Positions 9,030 through 17,431 of a stretch of 64,000 nucleotides of DNA are shown in pieces. The stretch covers positions 1 through 64,000 of the forward strand of contig NZ_JAJIWP010000007.1 in NCBI RefSeq assembly GCF_020880975.1, written 5' to 3'. The notes below the pieces were generated by a model, which saw only the letters and a list, made by a program, of their open reading frames with translations, did not search any database and was not told the origin of the DNA. Each line of letters starts with the position of its first letter. Position 1 is the stretch's first letter. The translations under genes and the position numbers were made by a program. The DNA comes from Mucilaginibacter sp. UR6-1 (GTDB lineage Bacteria > Bacteroidota > Bacteroidia > Sphingobacteriales > Sphingobacteriaceae).

Positions 9030-9174
9030 GTTTTTGGTAGCTAAAGGTTTATACTAAAAATAAAGTTCGGTTAAAACAAATTGGTGTAACGCTTGTAATG
9101 TTCGTGCCGTTGATTTAGGATCGGGCAGGTGCAGGCTGCAAGAGGTGGCCATCAGCACTTGCCCTTCTTTTTCG

Positions 9175-9182
9175 TACTTTTG
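9175..9182 (+). promoter_or_regulatory. -7 promoter element (TACTTTTG)
   Basis: This is a perfect TAnnTTTG match 15 bases before the proposed start of the flippase-like gene. No clear -33 element is visible at the usual spacing. Confidence 0.5.
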
Positions 9183-9196
9183 AAAAATTTTACCTG

Positions 9197-10180
9197 TTGA
9201 CCGTAATTGCTAAAAAATTGTTCTCGTGGCTAATCAAGGCTGCTATCCTCGGGCTTGCCGCGTGGTTCATTTATCATAAATTCCTCACCAAGAATAGTGA
9301 TCTGGAGGAATTCGGTATCAAAATTTCAAAACTAACCAACGGGCAGGTTATCGGTACGCTAACGTCGGTATCCATATTGATGCTGCTTAACTGGACGCTT
9401 GAGGCACTTAAATGGCAGTACGTTAGCCGCAAGCTCATCAATATATCCATATGGAAAGCGCTCGAATCTGTATTCTGCGGACTAACCTGGGCTATATTTA
9501 CACCCAATAGGGTGGGCGAATATGGCGGGCGCATTATGTTTTTACCTAACCGTAAACGGATACATGGCTTGTTTGCCATGGTAGTGGGCAGCCTGGGCCA
9601 AAATTTAATTACCAATATTTTAGGCCTTGCCGGAACCTTGTGGTTTATTTATACATATAAGGAGAAGATGCACATTGGCGAGCCGTTTTTTTGGTGCATT
9701 GCGGTGTTGGTTATAGCTTTTTTGTTTTTGCTGATATTGTTCTATTTTAACATTGAGTGGATGGTAACCCTGCTGAGCAAAATAAAGTTCATCAAAAAGT
9801 ACGAGCGCTTTTTTAACATTATGGCCAGGTACAATACTGACGAATTGCTGAACATCCTGTGGTACTCGGTAGCGCGATTTATAGTATTTACCATGCAGTA
9901 CTATTTACTGATACATTTGCTGCTGCCGCAACTGGGGTTATTTACTATTGTGATGATGGTGTTTACCTTCCTTATCATCCAGTCGGCATTGCCATCGCTG
10001 GATATTTTTGATATTGGCGTACGCAGTTTTACCGCTACCAGCCTGTTTGCTTACGTAACAAACGAACAATTGGCCGTGGTTGCCTGTGTATCTATTATAT
10101 GGCTTATCAACCTGATCATCCCCGCGGTGATAGGTTGTTTTTTTGTACTTAAATTAAAATTCTTTGACCGTTATGCATAG
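9197..10180 (+). CDS. Lysylphosphatidylglycerol synthase TM-region (YbhN/UPF0104-like) membrane protein
   Basis: This is an integral membrane protein of about 327 residues with some eight hydrophobic segments. The pattern matches the flippase-like domain of lysylphosphatidylglycerol synthases and the UPF0104/YbhN family. Signature pieces are NWTLEALKW, the conserved FTPNRVGEYGGR stretch and QSALPSLDIFDIGVR. No aminoacyl-transferase domain is attached, so lipid or polyprenol-sugar translocation is a more likely role than lipid aminoacylation. The start is uncertain: no ATG lies near the N-terminus, so I use the TTG at 9197 just after a -7 element. Its stop overlaps the start of the following glycosyltransferase gene, which implies translational coupling and a shared pathway. 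Confidence 0.8.
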   Translation: MTVIAKKLFSWLIKAAILGLAAWFIYHKFLTKNSDLEEFGIKISKLTNGQVIGTLTSVSILMLLNWTLEALKWQYVSRKLINISIWKALESVFCGLTWAIFTPNRVGEYGGRIMFLPNRKRIHGLFAMVVGSLGQNLITNILGLAGTLWFIYTYKEKMHIGEPFFWCIAVLVIAFLFLLILFYFNIEWMVTLLSKIKFIKKYERFFNIMARYNTDELLNILWYSVARFIVFTMQYYLLIHLLLPQLGLFTIVMMVFTFLIIQSALPSLDIFDIGVRSFTATSLFAYVTNEQLAVVACVSIIWLINLIIPAVIGCFFVLKLKFFDRYA

Positions 10181-11294
10181 TATCATATCCATGCTGCTCA
10201 CCGGTATTTACCTGTGTGTGCTTATCTACCTTATAAAAGGCTGGGCTATGCTTAAACGGGCTAAACCATCATTAAAATCCTTTAAAACAAAGGTAACCAT
10301 ACTGATAGCCGCCCGTAATGAAGAAGCAGGCATCCACCTTACCATTGAGGATTTACTGGCGCAGGATTACCCAAAGCATCTTACCGAAATAATTATTGTT
10401 GACGATCACTCCACCGACCGTACTGCCGATATCATCCGCAGTTATGCCGGTCAAGGTGTAAAGCTTTACCAAATGCGTGCCGGTGAGGCGCTCAACTCCT
10501 ATAAAAAAGCCGCCATTGCCGAAGCCATTGCCCTATCTACCGGCGAGCTGATGGTAGCTACGGATGCTGATTGCCGCATGGGCAGCAAATGGTTATCATC
10601 AGTAGTCTCTTACTATGAAACGGAGAACCCGGTCATGATCTCGTCGCCGGTTACCTATTTCCAGGAAAAATCATTGTTCGAGCTGCTGCAAACGTTGGAG
10701 TTCTCGTACCTGATCGGTATCGGCGCGGCATTCATTGGTAACGGGCGCGCCTCAACTTGTAACGGCGCCAATTTTGCCTACCGTAAGGATGTATTTTATG
10801 AGGTAGATGGCTTTAAAGGCATTGATGATCTGGCATCAGGCGATGATGAATTACTGCTGCAAAAAGTGGCCGAAGTTTATCCCGGCAGGATAGGTTTTTT
10901 AAAAAACCGCGAGGCTATTGTTTATACCCATGCCAAACCAACATTGGAGGATTTTTTACAGCAACGCCGCCGCTGGGCATCAAAATCAACCCGGTATAAG
11001 GATAAAAAGATAGTAGCCATGGCTGTGTGTATCTGGCTGTTCAATGTATCGCTGCTGGCTAATGCACTGCTGGGCTTTTATGATATTTTCTTTTTTAAAT
11101 TGTTCTGTGTGCAGTTTGCCTTGAAGTATTTGTTCGAAACCATATTCCTGCTACCGATCACCTCATTTTGGAAAAGGCCGGGATTGGTTGGCCTGTTGAT
11201 ATTGCTATCGCCAATACATATATTATACTTTGTTTACGTGGGATTGATGGGCAATACCCGCAAATACGCCTGGAAAGGGCGTTTAGTACGTTAA
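10173..11294 (+). CDS. Membrane-anchored family 2 glycosyltransferase
   Basis: This is a 373-residue GT2 enzyme with a GT-A fold. A membrane segment at about residues 4-22 is followed by VTILIAARNEE, the nucleotide-sugar motif VDDHSTDRT, the DxD-type metal site ATDADCRM, and the acceptor motif QQRRRWASK, like the Q(Q/R)xRW of processive transferases. Three or four C-terminal membrane helices follow. The ATG at 10173 overlaps the preceding stop (10178-10180). The family transfers sugars from UDP- or GDP-sugars to lipids or growing polysaccharide. Pairing with a flippase-like protein suggests synthesis of a glycolipid or surface glycan. The substrate cannot be read from sequence. Confidence 0.88.
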   Translation: MHSIISMLLTGIYLCVLIYLIKGWAMLKRAKPSLKSFKTKVTILIAARNEEAGIHLTIEDLLAQDYPKHLTEIIIVDDHSTDRTADIIRSYAGQGVKLYQMRAGEALNSYKKAAIAEAIALSTGELMVATDADCRMGSKWLSSVVSYYETENPVMISSPVTYFQEKSLFELLQTLEFSYLIGIGAAFIGNGRASTCNGANFAYRKDVFYEVDGFKGIDDLASGDDELLLQKVAEVYPGRIGFLKNREAIVYTHAKPTLEDFLQQRRRWASKSTRYKDKKIVAMAVCIWLFNVSLLANALLGFYDIFFFKLFCVQFALKYLFETIFLLPITSFWKRPGLVGLLILLSPIHILYFVYVGLMGNTRKYAWKGRLVR

Positions 11295-11315
11295 TTTGTA
11301 ATCTAAATATAAACT

Positions 11316-11681
11316 ATGGCACCCGTAACTGTATCAATAAGGCCTTTTATTGGCGCAAAGGATTTTGAGCAATCAAAAGCATTTTACCGCGAACTGGGTT
11401 TTGAGGAGCACAGCATCGACGCAAAAATGTCATTACTGCAACTGAACGGCCTTGCCTTTTACCTGCAGGATTATTACGCCAAAGAATGGGTGGAAAACAC
11501 CATGGTGTTTTTCGAGGTAAAAAGTGCCGCCGAATGGTTTGAACATCTGCAAAGCCTCAATCTGGAAAATAAATACCCCGGCGTAAAGCTGGTACCCCTG
11601 CGCCACGAGCATTGGGGACAGGAGTGTATGGTGTTAGACCCTGCGGGGGTGCTCGTACACTTCGGTAATTTTTATCGATAG
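11316..11681 (+). CDS. VOC-superfamily (glyoxalase/bleomycin-resistance-like) protein
   Basis: This 121-residue single-domain protein shows the paired beta-alpha-beta-beta-beta pattern of the vicinal oxygen chelate superfamily. The first module is IRPFIGAKDFEQSKAFYRELGF, interrupted here only for description; the second ends in the closing ECMVLDPAGVLVHFG strand, as in glyoxalase and bleomycin-resistance proteins. The substrate cannot be assigned. Metal ligands are not all obvious, so it may be a binding protein rather than an enzyme. It lies 21 bases after the glycosyltransferase stop and may share its transcript. Confidence 0.8.
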   Translation: MAPVTVSIRPFIGAKDFEQSKAFYRELGFEEHSIDAKMSLLQLNGLAFYLQDYYAKEWVENTMVFFEVKSAAEWFEHLQSLNLENKYPGVKLVPLRHEHWGQECMVLDPAGVLVHFGNFYR

Positions 11682-11683
11682 GT

Positions 11684-12136
11684 CTAAGATAAAAATCTAT
11701 TAGGATCGACGTATAGATTAAAATGCGTATTAACTTCGGAATGGTGAGTTATTTGTATTTCAATGTTTGACAGCATTTCTGCAATCCTTCTTGAGTTAGT
11801 TTTTGGGGTTTTAATTGCTAATTTGATAGTCTCTTCGTTATAATCGTTAAACACTTTGTCTCTAACTTCATGTAGTAATTTTATGCATTGCTGGTATGTC
11901 AAGCCTTGCATGAATATATCATTGAAAGAATTATTATTAATAGCATAGGTCTCAAGCTTTGTTATGAGATCTAAATTAAGTCGGCGGCCAAATTCAAACT
12001 TTTCAAGCAGAATTTGATTAATTTCATTAACAGGTACTAAAATTTGTTTCCGATAAGTTGAGACTGCTATTACAGTCGCTAACACAGTACAAAAAAGAGT
12101 TATAGCTTCTATCATGATAAAGTTTATGTCAAACAA
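11684..12136 (-). CDS. Hypothetical membrane-anchored protein, AT-rich
   Basis: I do not recognise this 150-residue protein. One hydrophobic segment (about residues 8-24, MIEAITLFCTVLATVIAV) is followed by a basic stretch and a mostly helical, charged cytoplasmic region. The true start may be the second ATG at 12115, which sits directly before the membrane segment. The coding sequence is clearly richer in A+T than its neighbours, suggesting recent acquisition or relaxed constraint. Its stop lies 2 bases from that of the convergent VOC gene. Confidence 0.65.
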   Translation of the reverse strand: MFDINFIMIEAITLFCTVLATVIAVSTYRKQILVPVNEINQILLEKFEFGRRLNLDLITKLETYAINNNSFNDIFMQGLTYQQCIKLLHEVRDKVFNDYNEETIKLAIKTPKTNSRRIAEMLSNIEIQITHHSEVNTHFNLYVDPNRFLS

Positions 12137-12216
12137 TTATAATTAAATAGATCGACTAATTTAGCTAATTAATTTAGCAAAATAAATATATTTACAACTC
12201 AAAAAACCTTTGTACA

Positions 12217-12774
12217 ATGAGCAAACAACCCCACCGCTGCGCCTGGCCTGGCACTGATGAATTATATATAAAATATCATGATGAAGAATGGGGTAAGGAG
12301 GTACATGATGATAAGATCTTCTTCGAGTTTTTGCTATTGGAATCCGCGCAGGCAGGCCTGAGCTGGATAACCATACTTCGCCGCCGCGAAAATTACCGCA
12401 AGGCCTTCGCTAATTTTGATGTAAAAAAGGTAGCCGCATTTACAGATGATGATGTGTCACGCTTATTGGCTGATGAAGGCATTATCCGTAACCGTTTAAA
12501 AATTACAACGTCAATTACCAATGCCCAACTGTTTATGAACATACAAAAGGAGTTCGGCTCGTTTGATAAGTATCTGTACAGCTTTATGCCCGGTAGCAAG
12601 GCCATCAACAAACCACCGCAGGGCGGCATCCCGGTTAGTACAGCCGAAAGTGACGCGATAAGCAAGGATATGAAAAAGCGCGGCTTTAAATTCTTCGGCA
12701 CCACCATTTGCTACGCCTTTATGCAGGCCACCGGCATGGTGAATGATCATGTGCTGAGCTGTGATTTCAGGTAG
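12217..12774 (+). CDS. tag: DNA-3-methyladenine glycosylase I
   Basis: This enzyme removes 3-methyladenine from alkylated DNA in base-excision repair. The 185-residue protein has the family hallmarks: the N-terminal RCAWPGTDELYIKYHDEEWG with zinc-ligand Cys8, the LLLESAQAGLSWITILRRR segment, IIRNRLKI, and the C-terminal CYAFMQATGMVNDHVLSC carrying His and Cys zinc ligands. Length and start agree with E. coli Tag. Confidence 0.95.
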   Translation: MSKQPHRCAWPGTDELYIKYHDEEWGKEVHDDKIFFEFLLLESAQAGLSWITILRRRENYRKAFANFDVKKVAAFTDDDVSRLLADEGIIRNRLKITTSITNAQLFMNIQKEFGSFDKYLYSFMPGSKAINKPPQGGIPVSTAESDAISKDMKKRGFKFFGTTICYAFMQATGMVNDHVLSCDFR

Positions 12775-12828
12775 GTGTTTAGTGATTGGTAGTGTTCAGA
12801 GAGTAGTATCAAGTAATAAAATAATAAG

Positions 12829-12911
12829 CCACCCTCTTTGCGCAGCAGAGAGGGGTGACCAGCGCAGCGCAGTCGGGGTGAGTCATTACTGAGCGCAGCG
12901 ATGACAGGGTG
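12829..12911. repeat. Palindromic intergenic repeat
   Basis: The stretch between tag and polA holds a hairpin at 12832-12854 (CCCTCTTTGC pairing with GCAGAGAGGG, one mismatch). A second imperfect palindrome with repeated GCGCAGCG follows. It looks like a repetitive extragenic element rather than a gene. Confidence 0.6.
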
Positions 12912-12923
12912 AGTAAAATATTG

Positions 12924-12931
12924 TACTTTTG
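12924..12931 (+). promoter_or_regulatory. -7 promoter element (TACTTTTG) of polA
   Basis: This is a perfect TAnnTTTG match 42 bases before the polA ATG and just after the palindromic repeat. Confidence 0.5.
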
Positions 12932-12973
12932 AACTGATCGGTGAAATCACCCTGAATCAGTGAAATCATATTT

Positions 12974-15784
12974 ATGAAAAAACTTTTTTTATTGGATGGC
13001 ATGGCGCTTATTTACCGCGCCCACTTTGCGTTAAGTAAAAACCCGAGGTTTACTTCGGGCGGAATGAACACATCGGCGGTGATGGGTTTTACCAATACCC
13101 TGCTTGATGTATTGCGTAAAGAAAAGCCAACCCACATGGCCGTGGTATTTGATACCGATGCGCCCACCGAACGCCACACCGAATTTGAAGCCTACAAGGC
13201 TCACCGCGAGGCCATGCCGGAGGATCTTTCAAAGGCACTCCCTTACGTTATCAAAGTAATATTGGGCTTTAACATCCCGGTAATTACGTCGGATGGGTAT
13301 GAGGCTGATGATATTATAGGCACCCTCGCCAAAAAAGCCGAACAAAAAGGCTACCAGGTATATTGCATGACGCCCGATAAAGACTTTGCACAACTGGTAA
13401 GCGAAAACATCTTCATATACAAACCTGCCCGTATGGGTAATGATATGGAGATATTAGGCGTGAAGGAAGTACTGGCCAAATGGGAGATAGAGCGTGTTGA
13501 GCAGGTGATTGACATACTTGGCCTTTGGGGCGATGCCGTTGATAATATTCCCGGCATCCCCGGAATTGGCGAAAAAACATCAAAAACACTGATTAAACAA
13601 TATGGCTCGATGGAGAACATCATCGCCCATAGCCATGAGCTGAAAGGTAAACTCAGGGAAAACGTTGAAACCTATGCCGAACAGGGGCTGCTCTCAAAAA
13701 AGCTGGCAACCATTATGCTGAACGCCCCGGTTGAACTGGATGAGGAGGGTTTGGAGATATGCGCGCCAAGCCGCGACCTGCTGGAGCCTATATTTGCTGA
13801 ACTGGAGTTTCGCACCTTAGGCAGGCGCGTGTTTGGCGAGGAGTACAGCATTACCGAAATGAAAGCCGCGTCGGTACAAACCGATCTGTTTGGCAACCCG
13901 GTTAATGGCGGCTATACCAGCCTTACCGTTAATATTACCGATATTAAAGAGCCCGAGACCCCGGCCATCGCTAAAAATATAGATAATACGGATCACCAGT
14001 ACCACTTGGCTGATACTTATGAAAAACGTGCCGAGCTGATCGCCCTGCTTAAAAAGCAGAAAGATATTTGCTTTGATACCGAAACTACCGGTACCGATGC
14101 TAACAATTGCGAGCTGGTAGGCTTGTCGTTCGCCGTTAAGGCAGGTGAGGCATGGTATATTCCTGTCCCGGCCGATCAGGCGGAAACGCAGGCTATCGTA
14201 AATGAGTTTAAGGAAGTGTTTGAGGACGAAAGCATCGGCAAAACAGGGCAAAACATCAAGTTTGACGTGATGGTTCTCAAATGGTATAACATCAACGTTA
14301 GGGGTAACCTGTTTGATACCATGCTGGCGCACTACGTGCTCGACCCGGATACCAGGCATAGTATGGATATACTGGCTGAAAACTACCTGAGCTACACCCC
14401 GGTTTCCATTACATCGCTTATTGGCCCTAAAGGGAAAAACCAGGGCAATATGCGCGATGTAGAGATTGAAAAGATAAAGGATTATGCTGCCGAAGATGCC
14501 GACATCACCCTGCAGTTAAAACAGGTATTTGAGCCGCAAATTATACAGGCTGAGGCTGAGAAGCTGATCAACGAGATTGAGCACCCGCTGGTATATGTGC
14601 TGGCTGATATGGAGTGTGAAGGTGTGAAGATCGATCAGGATACATTAAAAGAATTTTCAAAAGACCTGACCACAGACTTAGCTAAGCTCGAGGCCGTGGT
14701 TTACGAAAAGGCGGGTGTGCGTTTCAACATATCATCGCCAAAGCAATTAGGCGAAGTGTTGTTTGAAAAATTACAGCTCGACCCGAAAGCCAAAAAAACC
14801 AAAACCGGCCAGTATCAAACCGGCGAGGATGTGCTGTTAGCTTTAGCTGCGAAGAGCGATATTGTTAAGGATATTCTGGATTTCAGGCAGTTGCTTAAGC
14901 TAAAATCAACTTATGTTGATGCCCTGCCGCTCATGATCAACCCTAAGACAGGCCGTGTGCATACCTCATACAATCAGGCAGTGGCGGCAACGGGGCGTTT
15001 AAGCTCGCAAAACCCTAACCTGCAAAATATACCTATCCGTACCGAGCGTGGCCGGGAGGTGCGTAAGGCCTTTATACCGCGCGATAGCGGGCATACCATC
15101 ATCTCTGCCGATTACTCGCAGATTGAACTGCGTATCATCGCCGAGATCAGCAAAGATGAGAACATGATGCAGGCCTTTTTAGATAACATCGATATTCACA
15201 CGGCTACAGCGGCCAACGTTTATGGTGTGCCGGTTGCCGAGGTTGATAGTACCCAGCGCCGTAATGCCAAGGCGGTAAACTTTGGTATTATCTATGGTCA
15301 GTCGGCTTTTGGGTTATCACAAAATCTGGGTATACCGCGTAAGGAGGCTGCTGAGATCATTGAGCAATATTTTATCCAGTTCCCCGGCATTAAGCGCTAC
15401 ATGGCCGATACCATGAACTTTGCCCGTGAAAATGGGTATGTAAACACGCTGATGGGTCGCCGCCGTTACCTGCGCGATATTAATTCGGCCAATGCAACCG
15501 TACGTGGTTTCGCGGAGCGAAATGCGATCAATGCCCCGATACAGGGCTCGGCTGCGGATATGATCAAGATAGCCATGATCAATATACACCGCGAAATAAA
15601 AGCGCAAAATCTGCAAGGCAAAATGACCATGCAGGTGCATGATGAGTTGGTGTTTGACGTGCCCCACCACGAGGTAGAGCTGATTAAGCCCATCATTATG
15701 GAAAACATGAAGAACGCCATAAAAACCGAAGTGCCCATTATTGTAGAAATAGGCAGCGGCAGCAACTGGCTGGAGGCGCATTGA
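12974..15784 (+). CDS. polA: DNA polymerase I
   Basis: This 936-residue repair and Okazaki-fragment polymerase has all three domains. The 5'-3' exonuclease (about 1-290) shows YEADDIIGTLA and the helix-hairpin-helix PGIPGIGEKT. The 3'-5' exonuclease (about 340-530) retains its acidic residues in FDTETTGTD, NIKFDVMVL and YAAEDADIT, so proofreading is probably active. The polymerase domain has motif A (SADYSQIELRI), motif B (RRNAKAVNFGIIYGQSAFG) and motif C (QVHDELVFDV). The length is typical and no domain is degraded. Confidence 0.97.
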   Translation: MKKLFLLDGMALIYRAHFALSKNPRFTSGGMNTSAVMGFTNTLLDVLRKEKPTHMAVVFDTDAPTERHTEFEAYKAHREAMPEDLSKALPYVIKVILGFNIPVITSDGYEADDIIGTLAKKAEQKGYQVYCMTPDKDFAQLVSENIFIYKPARMGNDMEILGVKEVLAKWEIERVEQVIDILGLWGDAVDNIPGIPGIGEKTSKTLIKQYGSMENIIAHSHELKGKLRENVETYAEQGLLSKKLATIMLNAPVELDEEGLEICAPSRDLLEPIFAELEFRTLGRRVFGEEYSITEMKAASVQTDLFGNPVNGGYTSLTVNITDIKEPETPAIAKNIDNTDHQYHLADTYEKRAELIALLKKQKDICFDTETTGTDANNCELVGLSFAVKAGEAWYIPVPADQAETQAIVNEFKEVFEDESIGKTGQNIKFDVMVLKWYNINVRGNLFDTMLAHYVLDPDTRHSMDILAENYLSYTPVSITSLIGPKGKNQGNMRDVEIEKIKDYAAEDADITLQLKQVFEPQIIQAEAEKLINEIEHPLVYVLADMECEGVKIDQDTLKEFSKDLTTDLAKLEAVVYEKAGVRFNISSPKQLGEVLFEKLQLDPKAKKTKTGQYQTGEDVLLALAAKSDIVKDILDFRQLLKLKSTYVDALPLMINPKTGRVHTSYNQAVAATGRLSSQNPNLQNIPIRTERGREVRKAFIPRDSGHTIISADYSQIELRIIAEISKDENMMQAFLDNIDIHTATAANVYGVPVAEVDSTQRRNAKAVNFGIIYGQSAFGLSQNLGIPRKEAAEIIEQYFIQFPGIKRYMADTMNFARENGYVNTLMGRRRYLRDINSANATVRGFAERNAINAPIQGSAADMIKIAMINIHREIKAQNLQGKMTMQVHDELVFDVPHHEVELIKPIIMENMKNAIKTEVPIIVEIGSGSNWLEAH

Positions 15785-15801
15785 TGAATTGAGAGGGGTA
15801 C

Positions 15802-15877
15802 TTGTCACCCTGAGCTTGTCGAAGGTTTGCGCGCGCGGAGGGTAAGTAGTTAGTGCTTCGACAAGCTCAGCATGACA
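15802..15877. repeat. Palindromic repeat copy 1
   Basis: The left arm TGTCACCCTGAGCTTGTCGA pairs with a right arm (15856-15877) containing TTCGACAAGCTCAGCATGACA minus its first base, giving a long stem around a central loop of about 30 bases. It is 76 bases long and lies between polA and murF. Confidence 0.8.
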
Positions 15878-15902
15878 GGATGGTTAAACTTACAGTCGGG
15901 CC

Positions 15903-15978
15903 TTGTCACCCTGAGCTTGTCGAAGGGTTACGTGTGGTGGGCATAGTACGTTAATGCTTCGACAAGCTCAGCATGACA
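15903..15978. repeat. Palindromic repeat copy 2
   Basis: This second copy of the same 76-base element lies 101 bases downstream of the first and in the same orientation. The arms are conserved while the loop has diverged. Confidence 0.8.
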
Positions 15979-16038
15979 TCAACACAAATTTAATCGACAC
16001 CGGTTCATTGATTATTAATTTTTATTTACTTTGAAGCC

Positions 16039-17346
16039 ATGACCATCGATCATCTATACCAGCTATATACCAAGCACCCTGTTATTAGTACCGATACCCG
16101 CCGTATTGCGCCGGGTAGCCTGTTTTTTGCCTTAAAAGGCGATAAGTTTGATGCAAATACCTTTGCGGCACAAGCCATTGAGGCCGGGGCGGCTTACGCG
16201 GTGATTGATAATGCGCATTATCGCGTTAGCGAACAATATATACTGGTTGATGATGTGCTGGATACCTTGCAGGATCTGGCCCGCTACCATCGTAAGCAAC
16301 TGAATATTCCGGTAGTTGGTTTAACGGGCACTAATGGTAAAACCACTACTAAGGAGCTGATTAACGCCGTGCTGTTGCAGCATTTTAACACACTGGCCAC
16401 GCAGGGTAACCTGAATAACCATATCGGTGTGCCGCTAACCATTTTAAGCATTACCGCAGAGCATGAGGCCGCCGTAATTGAGATGGGCGCCAATCACCAA
16501 AAGGAGATAGAAATGCTCTGCACCATTTCGCAGCCTACACATGGCCTCATAACCAATGTGGGCAAAGCGCACCTGGAAGGTTTTGGCGGTGTTGAAGGCG
16601 TAAAAATTGCCAAAGGCGAACTGTATGATTACCTGGCCTCGCACGGCGCTAATGTATTCATCAACGCTGATGATGCTACATTGCAGCAAATGGCTGCTAA
16701 ACGCACGTTTAAAAAGCAGTTATTTTATGGTACGCAGAGTGATGATAGCCTGATTACCGGTAAGCTGATCGAAAACTCACCGCACCTGGTGCTGGAGTGG
16801 CACGAAAAGGGTTCGTCAAAAACGCATACCGTAAAATCAAACCTGACGGGTGTTTACAATCTTGATAATATTTTGGCTGCCATTTGCATTGGTACTTATT
16901 TAGGGCTCAACCCAACCGAGATCAACAAAGGTTTGGAAGGTTATCAGCCTAAAAACAACCGCTCGCAAATTGTGAAAACCGCTACCAATACCCTTATTTG
17001 CGATTATTACAATGCCAACCCCAGCAGCATGGCGGTGGCCATTGAAAATGTAGACAAAATAGCTGCCGAAAAAAAGGTACTCATATTGGGTGATATGTTT
17101 GAGATGGGCGACGATGCCCCCGCCGAGCATTTAGCTATTATTGAAAAGGCTGAAGCGGCGAACGTGCACGAACGTATTTTTATTGGCAACGAGTTTTACA
17201 CTGCCAGGGCATCACATGCAGGGCAATACTTTAAAACTGCCGAGGATGCTATTGCTGCTTTGCAGGCTTATCCTATTTCTAATGCAACTATACTCATCAA
17301 AGGCTCACGCGGAATGGCGCTGGAACGCTTGGTGGCTTTATTTTAG
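16039..17346 (+). CDS. murF: UDP-N-acetylmuramoyl-tripeptide--D-alanyl-D-alanine ligase
   Basis: MurF adds D-Ala-D-Ala to the UDP-MurNAc-tripeptide, the last cytoplasmic step in building the peptidoglycan pentapeptide. The 435-residue protein shows an N-terminal domain with ISTDTRRIAPGSLFFALKG, the ATP-binding P-loop VGLTGTNGKTTTKEL, the central AVIEMGANHQKEIE and THGLITNVGKAHLEGFGG motifs, and a C-terminal domain with YNANPSSM and ILGDMFEMG. No alanine-racemase domain is fused to it, unlike some Bacteroidota relatives. It stands alone here rather than in a mur cluster. Confidence 0.95.
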   Translation: MTIDHLYQLYTKHPVISTDTRRIAPGSLFFALKGDKFDANTFAAQAIEAGAAYAVIDNAHYRVSEQYILVDDVLDTLQDLARYHRKQLNIPVVGLTGTNGKTTTKELINAVLLQHFNTLATQGNLNNHIGVPLTILSITAEHEAAVIEMGANHQKEIEMLCTISQPTHGLITNVGKAHLEGFGGVEGVKIAKGELYDYLASHGANVFINADDATLQQMAAKRTFKKQLFYGTQSDDSLITGKLIENSPHLVLEWHEKGSSKTHTVKSNLTGVYNLDNILAAICIGTYLGLNPTEINKGLEGYQPKNNRSQIVKTATNTLICDYYNANPSSMAVAIENVDKIAAEKKVLILGDMFEMGDDAPAEHLAIIEKAEAANVHERIFIGNEFYTARASHAGQYFKTAEDAIAALQAYPISNATILIKGSRGMALERLVALF

Positions 17347-17431
17347 TACTCGGTATCACAAATAATCGATTCTTTTTGGTTTGCATTGTTATGTTTAATC
17401 ATGTAGTTTAGACATTTCTAAACCATAACCA

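Noticed and set aside
13817-14359. A 180-residue minus-strand ORF inside polA
   Set aside because: It lies opposite the exonuclease domain of an intact polA and has no recognisable motif.
15802-15978. Short repeated units that could suggest a CRISPR array
   Set aside because: There are only two copies, each a long internal palindrome with a 101-base period; no cas genes and no short direct repeats with unique spacers are visible.
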